In this document: positions 9,283 to 18,376 of the stretch, piece by piece
Layout: each line of letters opens with the position of its first letter
Position numbering within the stretch: the first letter of the stretch is position 1
Source: an uncultured Gammaproteobacteria bacterium
Lineage (GTDB): Bacteria > Pseudomonadota > Gammaproteobacteria > Arenicellales > JAANXG01
NCBI GenBank assembly: GCA_947258495.1
Contig: CAMYIN010000083.1
Span: 1-42,282 of the forward strand
Direction of reading: 5' to 3'
DNA: 42,282 bases
Notes under the pieces: model-generated
The model's input: only the letters and a program-made list of their open reading frames with translations
Databases searched by the model: none
Told to the model about the DNA's origin: nothing
Position numbers and translations under genes: made by a program

Positions 9283-10493
9283 TGCGACCTCCTTTCCCTT
9301 ATTCCAATACGGCTTCGCGATTCACGACTTCGGTTCAGCAGCGCTCCGCCCTCCTCGTCGCCGCCTAGTGTCCCACTATCCGAGGTCAACGGCGTGGACA
9401 TTTCGGCGCGGCGTTGACGAATTAACTGATCCAGAGGCAGATAAATCACGTTGTTTCCGCCCGACTGATCGATCATTAATTTACTGGAATTGCTCAGTAC
9501 CTCTTCCATCGTCTCTAAATACAACCGATCGCGCGTGATCTCCGGGGCCTTTTGATACTCCGCAAGGATCTGGCTAAACCGCGACGCCTCACCTTCGGCT
9601 CGCGCGATCACGCTCGCCTTGTACGCCTCGGCTTCCTGTATCGCCCGCGCCGCGCGGCCGCGTGCCCGAGGGATGATGTCGTTGGCGTAGGCCTCGGCTT
9701 CATTAGTGAGCCGAACCTGGTCCTCACGCGCCTTCACCGCGTCGTCGAAAGCCGGTTTGACTTCCTTCGGCGGCTGCGCGTCCTGCATTTCCACCGCGAT
9801 GACGTTGATGCCTGTCTTATAGCGATCTAGGATGGTTTGCAGCAGCGCACGGGTTTTTTGTACTACCTCGGGACGGCCTTCGGTTAAGACAAAATCCAGG
9901 GGATTGTCTCCGACAATTTCACGCACGGCACTCTCGGTGGCGCCCCGGACCACGATTTCGGGGTCATCGGCGACCTGAAACACCAGGTCCCTGGGTTCTT
10001 TAATGTCGTATTGCACTGCCAGTTGCAGATCCACGATGTTCTCGTCGGTGGTCAACATCAGCGCCTCGCGAGGCACGGTCGAGCTCTGGCGGTTGCGTCC
10101 GGTGGTGCGATAGCCGACTTCGACGGTGTTGACCTTCTGCACATGGACTTGAATAACTTGTTCGATGGGCCACCAATGCCAGTTCAAGCCCGCCGTAGTG
10201 GTTTCGGAATACTCGCCGAAACGAAGCTCAATGCCCGAATAACCCTGATCGACCTTGTAGGCGGATTGGTAGGCCCACAGTGCGAGAACAACCACCAACA
10301 CCAGTGGCAAAAGCGCCCTCCCCGGCAGCGGGCTTCCGCTCCCTCGGGCGCCGCCACCGCCGCGGCCGCCGAATATGCCGCCGATGCGGTTCTGAACGTT
10401 CTTCACGATCTCGTCCAGATCCGGCGGCGACGAGCGTCCTCCTTTCCTGCCCCAGGGGTCTTTGTTGTCCGAACCTGGTTGATTCCAAGGCAT
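9279..10493 (-). CDS. hflK: FtsH modulator HflK
   Basis: A 404-residue partner of HflC. The N-terminus is Gly-rich and polar (MPWNQPGSDNKDPWGRKGG, then IGGIFGGRGGGGARG), as in HflK. One membrane span (LLPLVLVVVLALWAYQSAY) is followed by the SPFH domain (VDQGYSGIELRFGEYSETT) and a coiled coil (EAEAYANDIIPRARGRAARA). The Ser/Arg-rich tail is usual and poorly conserved. There is a 121-bp gap to hflX without a clear terminator. Confidence 0.96.
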   Translation of the reverse strand: MPWNQPGSDNKDPWGRKGGRSSPPDLDEIVKNVQNRIGGIFGGRGGGGARGSGSPLPGRALLPLVLVVVLALWAYQSAYKVDQGYSGIELRFGEYSETTTAGLNWHWWPIEQVIQVHVQKVNTVEVGYRTTGRNRQSSTVPREALMLTTDENIVDLQLAVQYDIKEPRDLVFQVADDPEIVVRGATESAVREIVGDNPLDFVLTEGRPEVVQKTRALLQTILDRYKTGINVIAVEMQDAQPPKEVKPAFDDAVKAREDQVRLTNEAEAYANDIIPRARGRAARAIQEAEAYKASVIARAEGEASRFSQILAEYQKAPEITRDRLYLETMEEVLSNSSKLMIDQSGGNNVIYLPLDQLIRQRRAEMSTPLTSDSGTLGGDEEGGALLNRSRESRSRIGIRERRSQ

Positions 10494-10614
10494 GTATTCA
10501 GTTACTCCTCATTCAATGTAAACGATGCTTCTTGCCGGCCATTCCAACCCGCGTCAAACGGGAGTTTACCACGGACGTTTAGCATCCAAACGATCCACAA
10601 GGGGGGGTTGAACC

Positions 10615-11925
10615 TCAAGCGCCCGCGGCCTCTCGCCGGTCGGACTGCGCATCGAGAATCCAGTCCTGATTGAATCCGTCCTGGGCATATACCCAGTTCA
10701 AGGTTGCGTCCGACATTTCGATGTCCAGGATGCTGCCCCCGGCCGAGTCCGTCTCCTCACCCAATATGTTCGCGCGCTCGAACAACTGCGCGCGGACGCG
10801 GCCCTGTTCTGCAGGCACCCTGATCCGATAGACCCGACGATTGCGCCGCAGCTGAACACTGATCGCGTGGTTGAGCAGCTCCACGCCGGCGCCGGTCTTC
10901 GCGGACAGCCAAACTCTGTCAGGTATACCTTGTGCATTACATTCGTATTGGGGCTCAGCGTCAAGCGCATCGATTTTATTGTAGACCGTGATCATCGGGA
11001 CCTCTTGCGCACCGATCTCTTCCAATACGCGATCCACATGGACGGCAGATTCGTGTCGATCCGGGTTGCCTACATCCACTAGGTGAATGAGCAGGTCGGC
11101 ATTTGCCACTTCTTCCAGCGTCGAGTGAAAGGCTTTAATCAGACTGTGGGGCAGTTCCCTGATGAATCCCACCGTGTCGGACAGCACCACCGGTCCGAAC
11201 TCGGGCACGTCCAGGCGACGCATCGTGGGATCCAGGGTGGCGAACAGTTGGTCCGCGGCGTACACGCTGGAACCCGTCAACCGGTTGAACAGAGAGGACT
11301 TGCCGGCATTCGTGTATCCAACGAGCGAAACCGTGGGTATCGGTACCTTATGCCGCGATCTGCGGCGCAGGCCTCGCTGAGACGAGACCCGTTCCAGCCT
11401 CCGTTTGAGATACTTTATACGTTGACCGATAAGTCTGCGGTCGGTCTCCAGCTGCGTTTCTCCAGGCCCTCGCAGCCCGATACCGCCTTTCTGCCGTTCC
11501 AGATGGGTCCAGCCGCGTACCAGACGCGTCGACAGATGCCGCAGCTGCGCCAACTCTACCTGGAGCTTGCCTTCATGGCTTGCGGCCCGCTGGGCGAAGA
11601 TGTCGAGAATCAATCCCGTGCGATCGACTACACGCACGCCCAACGCACGTTGCAGATTGCGCTCCTGGATAGGTGTGATGTCGTGATTGACGATGATCAG
11701 CGTGGCGTCGTGCCGCTCGACCAACACCTGCAGCTCTTGCAGTTTCCCCTTGCCGAGATAGGTCCCCGGATCAGGGGCGCGGCGGTGTCCCGTGAGGACG
11801 TCACAGACCTCGGCGCCGGCGGCATCGATTAACAGTTGCGATTCCTCGATCAGCTCTCGGTCGTCGCTGCGGGCCTGCCGCTGGTGGACGAGAATGGCGC
11901 GATCTTTTTTCAGATCAACCACCAA
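10615..11925 (-). CDS. hflX: GTPase HflX, ribosome-splitting factor
   Basis: A 436-residue protein that binds the 50S subunit and rescues stalled ribosomes, notably under heat stress. The N-terminal HflX domain has PDPGTYLGKGKLQEL and a glycine-rich RQKGGIGLRGPGETQLETD. The G domain has G1 GYTNAGKSSLFNRLTG, G3 DTVGFIRELPHSLIKAFHST, G4 NKID and G5 SAKTGAG. It lies directly downstream of hfq as in E. coli. The start used is the ORF-track start at 11925; the exact initiator is less sure. Confidence 0.95.
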   Translation of the reverse strand: MVVDLKKDRAILVHQRQARSDDRELIEESQLLIDAAGAEVCDVLTGHRRAPDPGTYLGKGKLQELQVLVERHDATLIIVNHDITPIQERNLQRALGVRVVDRTGLILDIFAQRAASHEGKLQVELAQLRHLSTRLVRGWTHLERQKGGIGLRGPGETQLETDRRLIGQRIKYLKRRLERVSSQRGLRRRSRHKVPIPTVSLVGYTNAGKSSLFNRLTGSSVYAADQLFATLDPTMRRLDVPEFGPVVLSDTVGFIRELPHSLIKAFHSTLEEVANADLLIHLVDVGNPDRHESAVHVDRVLEEIGAQEVPMITVYNKIDALDAEPQYECNAQGIPDRVWLSAKTGAGVELLNHAISVQLRRNRRVYRIRVPAEQGRVRAQLFERANILGEETDSAGGSILDIEMSDATLNWVYAQDGFNQDWILDAQSDRREAAGA

Positions 11926-12029
11926 CTACGCCGCTTGGCAATCGAACCGCGGCTACTGCGTATGATCGTTGTTGACCCCGCGCTGCGACGAACCGGCGCC
12001 CGACGGGAGCAGCGTGCTCCCCATCTACG

Positions 12030-12281
12030 TCAACTGTCGGGGGATTCTTCCGAAGTCTCAAGTGGAATTTTGACGGCACGGCTTGGAACGACTGTTGATA
12101 TGGCGTGCTTATAAATCATTTGACTGACACTGTTTTTCAGCAACACCACGAATTGATCGAACGATTCTACCTGTCCCTGGAGTTTAATACCGTTGACCAG
12201 ATAAATAGAGACCGGTACCCGCTCTTTGCGCAGTACGTTCAGGAACGGGTCCTGAAGTGCCGCCCCTTTTTGTTGAGCCAT
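12030..12281 (-). CDS. hfq: RNA chaperone Hfq
   Basis: An 83-residue Sm-like protein that forms a hexamer and pairs small RNAs with mRNAs. The Sm1 motif region ([20 protein letters not shown] then [16 protein letters not shown]) and the Sm2 motif ([10 protein letters not shown]) are intact, with the short C-terminal tail common outside enterobacteria. The position between miaA and hflX is the standard gammaproteobacterial one. It is relevant to the candidate sRNA in this window, because an Hfq-dependent mode of action is possible. Confidence 0.97.
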   Translation of the reverse strand: MAQQKGAALQDPFLNVLRKERVPVSIYLVNGIKLQGQVESFDQFVVLLKNSVSQMIYKHAISTVVPSRAVKIPLETSEESPDS

Positions 12282-12360
12282 CGTCTTTCTCCTGATCTTG
12301 TTATTTGGTAAAACGCTGCTTTGTTAATGGGGCTCACGGTGACGGATTTCAATCAAAAAC

Positions 12361-13317
12361 TTAGCTAAAATTCCGATCCGCCAGTTTTTCGACAAGATAA
12401 GTCAGTGCTAAATTCCCGCATCCCGGGCATTGGCTTGCGTGGAAGCTGTCCATCCAGACGACCCCCCGTTGGTTGCGTAACCACGTCAATTGCCGCTTCG
12501 CCAGCTGCCGGGTGCTGGCAACCGCTTTTTCCATCATTTCATTATACCCTACTTTGCCCCGGAGATATTCGACGGCCTGGCGATATCCCACAATCCGCAG
12601 GGCGGCGCAATCCGCGGTCATTTCACGGCGACGCAGCAGTCCCCGGACCTCTTCCAGCAGGCCCTGTTCAAGCATACAGGAGAATCTCGAGGCGATACGC
12701 CGATGGAGATCGGCGCGGTTCGAGGGACTCAGGGCCAGTTTGCAGATGCGGTACGGGGCCTGCCCCGCAGAAACACCTGCAGACCCTAGGGGAATACCGG
12801 CCAATAGGTATACTTCCAGGGCGCGCTGTATGCGCTGGCCGTCGTTCGGATCTATGCGCGCCGCGCTGGTCGGATCGACCGACGCCAGTTGCCGGTGCAA
12901 CGCCGGCCAGCCCGCACGCCGGGCGCGGCGGGTCAGGCGCTCCCGCAGAGCTCGATTCGCGCCCGGAAGGATATCGATGCCGTGTTCCAGGGCATGGAAA
13001 TAAAACATGGTCCCGCCCACCAGCAGCGGTATTTTGCCGCGGGCCGTGGACGACGCCATCTGTTGCAACGCATCCCGGCAAAATTCGGCGGCGGAATACG
13101 TTTCGTGCGGTTCTCGGATGTCGATGAGTCGATGCGGCACTGCGCGGAGGCATTCGCGGGACGGTTTGGCGGTGCCGATATCCATGTGTCGATATATCTG
13201 TGCGGAGTCCACATTGATGATTTCGAATGCCCGTGATCCGGCGAGTTCGAGCGCTAGGTCGGTCTTTCCGGCGCCGGTGGGACCCATGAGGAAGACAGCG
13301 GGTGGCAGATGGGACAT
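12361..13317 (-). CDS. miaA: tRNA dimethylallyltransferase MiaA
   Basis: A 318-residue enzyme that adds an isopentenyl group from dimethylallyl diphosphate to A37 of tRNAs reading UNN codons. The N-terminal P-loop is GPTGAGKTDLALELA. NVDSAQIYRHMDIGTAKPS is the conserved substrate region, followed by DPNDGQRIQRALEVY and the C-terminal RQLAKRQLTWLRNQ. Length is normal. It starts 16 bp after mutL ends and is 79 bp upstream of hfq, probably in the same transcript. Confidence 0.97.
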   Translation of the reverse strand: MSHLPPAVFLMGPTGAGKTDLALELAGSRAFEIINVDSAQIYRHMDIGTAKPSRECLRAVPHRLIDIREPHETYSAAEFCRDALQQMASSTARGKIPLLVGGTMFYFHALEHGIDILPGANRALRERLTRRARRAGWPALHRQLASVDPTSAARIDPNDGQRIQRALEVYLLAGIPLGSAGVSAGQAPYRICKLALSPSNRADLHRRIASRFSCMLEQGLLEEVRGLLRRREMTADCAALRIVGYRQAVEYLRGKVGYNEMMEKAVASTRQLAKRQLTWLRNQRGVVWMDSFHASQCPGCGNLALTYLVEKLADRNFS

Positions 13318-13333
13318 CGTTGTTGCGGTGGCG

Positions 13334-15109
13334 TCAGCGACCCCGCAGGAACCATTTGTCCAATTCGCTCATGGGCAACTGCACCCAGGTTGGCCGGCCA
13401 TGATTACACTGGTTGCTCTTCTCCGTGGCTTCCATGTCGCGCAATAACGCGTTCATCTCTCCGACATTGAGCCGTCTGTTCGCGCGTACCGAGCCGTGGC
13501 AAGCCATTTCGGCCAAGACGTCGTGGATTCGATCGGTAATTCGCCTGCTGCTGCCGTGTTCAGTCAGGTCCGACAGCAGATCCCTGACGAGTCCAGCGAC
13601 ATCGATATTGCTGAGTAGTTGCGGGATCTTTCTTACCACCAGGGCGTCTTGAGACAATCGTCCAATTTCAAACCCGAGCGAATCGAATTCTCCCGCGTAT
13701 CGATTCCAGGTCGCCATTTCTTGTGAGGTGGCGTGTATCGTCACCGGAACGAGCAAAGACTGTCCGAGGATCCCGCTCCGGTTCCACTGCTCCTTGAGAC
13801 GTTCATAGGTGATCCGCTCGTGCGCGGCGTGGGCATCCACCAGTACCAGTCCATCCCGATTCTGTGCAAGTATGTACACACCGTGCAGTTGTGCCAACGC
13901 AAATCCGAGCGGCGGTGAATCGCCACCTTCGCCGTATTGCGACACGACTTGATCCTGCTCCGGCGACAACGGTCGCTCGTCCTGCGGCGGTTCCGCGACC
14001 CGCATTGCCATCGCAAGTTGATCCGCACTGCCTCCGCCGCCGATTCGCGCGCCGCGCAAGGGGTACTGCGGCGTCGTTTCCGACACGGTTTTCGGGCTTG
14101 TGCCCGCGATGACGCGATTCAGGGCGCGATAGACGAAATCGTGCACCGCGCGAGCGTCCCGAAATCGAACTTCGTGCTTTGTCGGGTGGACATTGACATC
14201 GACCAGCGCGGGGTCGAATTCGAGATAAAGGACAAAGGCCGGATGGCGGTCCTGGTACAACACATCGCGATACGCCTGACGCACCGCATGCAGCAGTGTT
14301 TTGTCGCGCACCATCCGCCCGTTCACGAAAAAATACTGCAGGTCCCGTTGGCTGCGCGAAAAAGCAGGCAGGCCCAGCCAGCCCCATATTGATAGTCCTT
14401 CAGCGCGTTGTTCGAAACGCTCGGATTGTTCCAACATGGTCTTGCCGCAGACCGCTTGCAGCCGACGATCGTGCGCGGTGTCGTCGCCGGCGGGCGGGTA
14501 CGTCTGCGCGGGCCTGTCATCCCGACGATAGGACACGCCGACATCGAAACGGCTCAGCGCCAAACGCTTCAAGGTCTCTTCAACGTGAAACGCCTCCGTT
14601 CGCTCCGTTCGCAGGAACTTACGGCGCGCCGGTGTATTGTAGAAAAGATCTCGGACTTCGACGCTGGTTCCAACGCGGTGTGCAACGGGTTTGGGCCCCT
14701 CTATTCCGTCCGCGTCGGTGCAGCGCACTTCCCATCCCGCTTCGTCGGAACCGACGCGTGTGCGCAGGCGCAGGCGCGACACGGACGCGATACTGGGCAG
14801 GGCCTCGCCCCTGAATCCTAGGGAATGGATCGACTGCAGATCGGAGAGTTCCGCGAGCTTGCTGGTGGTGTGGCGGGACAGCGCCAGCTTCAGATCGTCT
14901 TTGACGATGCCGCAACCGTCGTCGCTGACCTGGATGCGCTTGATCCCGCCTCGGTCTACGTCGACGTTTATCGTCGCGGCACCCGCGTCCAGGCTGTTCT
15001 CCATCAGTTCCTTGAGCACGGACGCCGGCCGCTCGATCATCTCGCCGGCGGCAATCTGGCTCACCAGCTTCTGAGATAGCGCTCGTATCCTGGGGGGTGG
15101 TGGCGTCAC
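13334..15109 (-). CDS. mutL: DNA mismatch repair protein MutL, endonuclease type
   Basis: A 591-residue GHKL ATPase coordinating MutS recognition with strand removal. N-terminal motifs are AGEMIERPASVLKELMENS, DDGCGI and GFRGEALPSIASV. The C-terminal half carries DAHAAHERITYE, which fits the endonuclease motif DQHA(X)2E(X)4E except for Gln to Ala. It also has ACHGSVRAN and CNHGRPT, which match metal-site motifs of nicking MutL. P. aeruginosa-type MutL, which acts without MutH, has the same pattern. I infer a MutH-independent repair system. The gene lies 3 bp after amiC. Confidence 0.96.
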   Translation of the reverse strand: MTPPPPRIRALSQKLVSQIAAGEMIERPASVLKELMENSLDAGAATINVDVDRGGIKRIQVSDDGCGIVKDDLKLALSRHTTSKLAELSDLQSIHSLGFRGEALPSIASVSRLRLRTRVGSDEAGWEVRCTDADGIEGPKPVAHRVGTSVEVRDLFYNTPARRKFLRTERTEAFHVEETLKRLALSRFDVGVSYRRDDRPAQTYPPAGDDTAHDRRLQAVCGKTMLEQSERFEQRAEGLSIWGWLGLPAFSRSQRDLQYFFVNGRMVRDKTLLHAVRQAYRDVLYQDRHPAFVLYLEFDPALVDVNVHPTKHEVRFRDARAVHDFVYRALNRVIAGTSPKTVSETTPQYPLRGARIGGGGSADQLAMAMRVAEPPQDERPLSPEQDQVVSQYGEGGDSPPLGFALAQLHGVYILAQNRDGLVLVDAHAAHERITYERLKEQWNRSGILGQSLLVPVTIHATSQEMATWNRYAGEFDSLGFEIGRLSQDALVVRKIPQLLSNIDVAGLVRDLLSDLTEHGSSRRITDRIHDVLAEMACHGSVRANRRLNVGEMNALLRDMEATEKSNQCNHGRPTWVQLPMSELDKWFLRGR

Positions 15110-15112
15110 GCC

Positions 15113-16426
15113 TCAACCTCCGCTGTCGGCGCGCGGTATACGCAGTTTCTGGCCGACGCGGATGGTGTTGCCGTTCAAGTTGTTCATCCGCTTGAGCCGC
15201 GATACGGAGGTGTTGTAGCGGGCGGCGATGGTGGACAACGAATCCCCGGTCCGTACTACGTATTCCTGATCCAGGCCGGCGACGGTGGCGTGGATCGGGA
15301 ACCGCCGAAAGTAGCGCTTGATTCCCTGGTATATGGCCTTCGCCAGACGGCGCCTGTGTTTCACGCTCCGCAGCTGCCGCTCCTCCTTGGGGTTGCTGAG
15401 AAATGCGGTTTCCACCAGGATCGACGGTATGTCGGGGGACTTCAAGACGACGAAGCCGGCCTGTTGCACCCGTTTTCTGTGCACCGGGCCGATCTTGCTC
15501 AGTTCGATGAGCACGTCCTGGCCCAGTTCCAGGCTGTCGCTGACCGTTTTCGTCATCGACAGATCCCACAAGACCTTGGCCAGCAAGTCGTCTTTGTCGC
15601 GCAGGCTGACTCCGCCGATGAGGTCGGCGGCGTTCTCTTTGTCTGCCAGCCAGCGCGCGGCCTCGTTGGATGCACCGCGTTGGGACAAGGCGTAGACGGA
15701 CGAGCCGCGCACACGACGATTGGGAAAGGCGTCCGCGTGAATGGAGATAAACACGTCGGCCTGGTGTCGGCGCGCCTCCAGGATCCGCTCCCGGAGACTC
15801 AGATAATAGTCGCTTCGGCGGATCACGACCGGGCGCATGTCGGGGTCCAGATCGATCAGCTTGCGAAGCTCGTTCGCCACCTTCAAGGTTATATATTTTT
15901 CCTTCGTGCCGCGGCGCCCGACCGCTCCGGGGTCCTCCCCGCCGTGACCGGGATCAATGGCAACGACGATCCTGGACGAACGCCTGCGCGGAGCAGGCAC
16001 ATAGCCTTCGGCGGGTGCGGCTACCGCGGATCGTGCGCTGTACAGATCGATGACGAGTCGATGCCCGTACATCTGGTTCGGCGTCAAAACGAAGGTGCGC
16101 GGACGAACCTTGCTTTTCAGGTCCAGAACGATACGCAGTCCCCGGTTCTTCTGCGTGCCGGTCCGTACGCGCTGCAGGTAGGGACCGTCGAATCGCAGGG
16201 CCGGGAGCGCGCCCTGCAGTGTGGCGTTCTCCAGATCCACGACCAGACGGTCGGGGTTGCTGAGAAGGAACAAGCGATGCTTTACGGAAGCACTGAGGTC
16301 GAAAACCAGCCGCGTGTGGTCGGGTGCCCGCCACATGCGCAGGTTCTTCACTGACACCGGATCGGCGTGGACCGGTTGCCACAGGAGCCCCAACAAGGCC
16401 ACGTATGTCAGTCGCTTATACTTCAC
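15113..16426 (-). CDS. amiC: N-acetylmuramoyl-L-alanine amidase with AMIN and LysM domains
   Basis: A periplasmic zinc amidase that cuts the peptide off murein during cell separation. A signal peptide (YKRLTYVALLGLLWQPVHA) precedes an AMIN domain (NLRMWRAPDHTRLVFDLS), the Amidase_3 domain (AIDPGHGGEDPGAVGRRG, FISIHADAFPNR, VETAFLSNPKEE with zinc ligands His, Glu, His) and one C-terminal LysM (YVVRTGDSLSTIAARYN). The ORF track extends to 16537, but the GTG at 16426 is the better start: it begins the signal peptide and overlaps the tsaE stop. AmiB is an equally good name, since E. coli amiB occupies this locus. Confidence 0.93.
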   Translation of the reverse strand: MKYKRLTYVALLGLLWQPVHADPVSVKNLRMWRAPDHTRLVFDLSASVKHRLFLLSNPDRLVVDLENATLQGALPALRFDGPYLQRVRTGTQKNRGLRIVLDLKSKVRPRTFVLTPNQMYGHRLVIDLYSARSAVAAPAEGYVPAPRRRSSRIVVAIDPGHGGEDPGAVGRRGTKEKYITLKVANELRKLIDLDPDMRPVVIRRSDYYLSLRERILEARRHQADVFISIHADAFPNRRVRGSSVYALSQRGASNEAARWLADKENAADLIGGVSLRDKDDLLAKVLWDLSMTKTVSDSLELGQDVLIELSKIGPVHRKRVQQAGFVVLKSPDIPSILVETAFLSNPKEERQLRSVKHRRRLAKAIYQGIKRYFRRFPIHATVAGLDQEYVVRTGDSLSTIAARYNTSVSRLKRMNNLNGNTIRVGQKLRIPRADSGG

Positions 16427-16874
16427 AACCCCCGCACAAGTACCGACCCAGCTTGGTGTAACACTCCAGCGCGACGACGCGCCCGCCGGCATCATACTCG
16501 ATCCTGACGTTCGCGTCCGGTTCCGGTAACACGCCAAGTCCGCGCTCCGGCCATTCTACGACACAAACATCGCCGCCGCTCAAATAATCGCGAACGCCCA
16601 GGGCTTCCAAGTCTTCGGCTTCCTCGAGCCTGTAAAGATCGAGATGATAGACTACGAACGCGGCGAGCTCGTACGGCTCGACCAGCGTGTAGGTCGGGCT
16701 CTTGACGTGCGAATCGTATCCCAGCCCGCGCAGAAGACCACGCACCAAGGTGGTCTTGCCGGCGCCCAGCTCGCCCTCGAGATAGAGCAACATTCCCGCC
16801 CGCAGTCGGGGCGCCAGCGAACGTCCCAGCGCCAGCATCCCCTGCTCGCTGTCCACTTCCACGCGCCGCGTCAT
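16416..16874 (-). CDS. tsaE: tRNA threonylcarbamoyladenosine synthesis ATPase TsaE
   Basis: A 152-residue P-loop ATPase that drives the TsaBDE complex making t6A37 in ANN-decoding tRNAs. Motifs are Walker A GELGAGKTTLVRGLL, SPTYTLVEPYE, HLDLYRLEEAEDLEALG and VVEWPERG. The listed ORF to 17570 is a read-through of the nnrD antiframe; the true ATG at 16874 overlaps the nnrD stop (ATGA). The 3' end overlaps the amiC start by about 11 bp, so nnrD, tsaE and amiC are probably translationally coupled. Confidence 0.95.
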   Translation of the reverse strand: MTRRVEVDSEQGMLALGRSLAPRLRAGMLLYLEGELGAGKTTLVRGLLRGLGYDSHVKSPTYTLVEPYELAAFVVYHLDLYRLEEAEDLEALGVRDYLSGGDVCVVEWPERGLGVLPEPDANVRIEYDAGGRVVALECYTKLGRYLCGGCEV

Positions 16875-18355
16875 TCCACCAGGTCGGTGAGCAGGGCGTT
16901 CAACCAGGGATACAAGTCCGAAGCCAGCATCCCGCCGGCGCCGCTGTCCGCGGCGGCGTAGTCCGCCGCCGTCGCGTGCAGCCAGACGCCCAGGCGCGCC
17001 GCTGCCGGCAGCGACAGGTCCTGACCCGCCAACGCGGCCACCACCCCGGTAAGCACGTCGCCCATGCCGCCCACGGCCATGCCGGGGTTGCCGCGGTCGC
17101 AGACCCACAGACCCTGGTCCGGGCCGACGACCAGGCTTCCCGCCCCCTTGAGCACCGTCGTGCATCCGTAGCGCTCGGCGATTGCGCGCACCGCGGCAAC
17201 GCGATCGTCCTGGACCGCCGCTCCGCTGAGGCGTAACAGTCGCCCCGCCTCCCCCGGATGCGGCGTCAGCACCCAATTGTCCCGTCGCACCGCATCCGCG
17301 GCGAGAAGATTGAGCGCGTCCGCGTCCACGACCAGCGGGCCCCGCCACTCCAGCGCAGCGGCAAGCATGCTCCGACCCCAATCTTCCTGCCCAAGGCCGG
17401 GACCGATCGCCACGGCGTCGGCGTTGACGAGCGCGCGCCGCAACTGCGCCCCGCTGTCGGTCGCGGTCACCAACAATTCGGGGCATCGACTGTTGGCGGC
17501 CACGGCGTGCTCGGGACGGGTGATCAGCCGCACCAGCCCGGCGCCGCCGCGGTACGCCGCCTCTCCGCACAATTGGATCGCGCCCAACATGCCGAGGTCA
17601 CCGCCGATCACCAGCACCCGGCCGCGCTCACCCTTGTGGGCATCACGGGGACGGCGGAGCGTCGCAAGCATAGGCGGGACCGGTTGCAGACGGTGCGCCG
17701 ACGCTGCGACGCTTTCGTAGATATCCGTGGGCACCCCGAGATCGTCGAACAACACCTCTCCGGCGCGGGCCGGCCCCCTGCCGGTGAATAGCCCGAGCTT
17801 CATTCCGATGAACGTCACCGTGGCGTCGGCGCTGACCGCCGTACCCATGACTCGGCCGTTGTCCGAATGCAGCCCCGAGGGCATGTCGATCGCCAACACC
17901 GGTGTGGAAACCTCGTTGATGGCTTCGATGGCGTCCGCATAGCTACCCGAAACTTCACGCTCCAGTCCGGTACCGAGCAGCGCATCGACGAGTACGTCGG
18001 CGCCCGAAATCGGGGTTGACGTGAGTTTTTCGACCACACCACCGCCAGCGGTATAGTCGCACATCGCTTTGCTTGCCGCTTCCGATTTCGGCGCACCCGA
18101 CGCGTGCAGCCGCACCGACAATCCGGCCCGTCGGGCAAGTGTGGCGATCACGTATCCGTCGCCGCCGTTGTTGCCTGAGCCGCAGAATACGGCGACGGCA
18201 CGGCTGCGGGGCCAGCGGTGGATCATCGCCGTGAAAGCGGCACGCCCCGCGCGTTGCATTAATCCATAACCGTCCAGGCCGCGATCCTCGATGGCGACGC
18301 GATCGAGTTCGCGCACCTGATCGGCGGTGTACAGTTGCTGCGGCAGGGGTTTCAT
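16871..18355 (-). CDS. nnr: Bifunctional NAD(P)H-hydrate epimerase/dehydratase
   Basis: A 494-residue metabolite repair enzyme. The N-terminal YjeF domain (GSGNNGGDGYVIATLARRAG, VDALLGTGLE) epimerises damaged NAD(P)H hydrates. The C-terminal ribokinase-like domain (HKGERGRVLVIGGDLGMLG, AVAIGPGLGQ, LTPHPGEAGRLL, GMAVGGMGDVLTGVVAALAG) dehydrates the S-form with a nucleotide. This two-domain form is the usual bacterial one. It is divergent from queG with only 21 bp between the starts, so both promoters must be compact or overlap coding sequence. Confidence 0.96.
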   Translation of the reverse strand: MKPLPQQLYTADQVRELDRVAIEDRGLDGYGLMQRAGRAAFTAMIHRWPRSRAVAVFCGSGNNGGDGYVIATLARRAGLSVRLHASGAPKSEAASKAMCDYTAGGGVVEKLTSTPISGADVLVDALLGTGLEREVSGSYADAIEAINEVSTPVLAIDMPSGLHSDNGRVMGTAVSADATVTFIGMKLGLFTGRGPARAGEVLFDDLGVPTDIYESVAASAHRLQPVPPMLATLRRPRDAHKGERGRVLVIGGDLGMLGAIQLCGEAAYRGGAGLVRLITRPEHAVAANSRCPELLVTATDSGAQLRRALVNADAVAIGPGLGQEDWGRSMLAAALEWRGPLVVDADALNLLAADAVRRDNWVLTPHPGEAGRLLRLSGAAVQDDRVAAVRAIAERYGCTTVLKGAGSLVVGPDQGLWVCDRGNPGMAVGGMGDVLTGVVAALAGQDLSLPAAARLGVWLHATAADYAAADSGAGGMLASDLYPWLNALLTDLVE

Positions 18356-18376
18356 TAGTGGGTATGATAGGGGCTT

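Noticed and set aside
16416-17570. 384-residue ORF as one long fusion of TsaE with an N-terminal domain
   Set aside because: The extra N-terminal part is Arg/Gly/Ala-rich antiframe of nnr; TsaE homology starts at the ATG at 16874.
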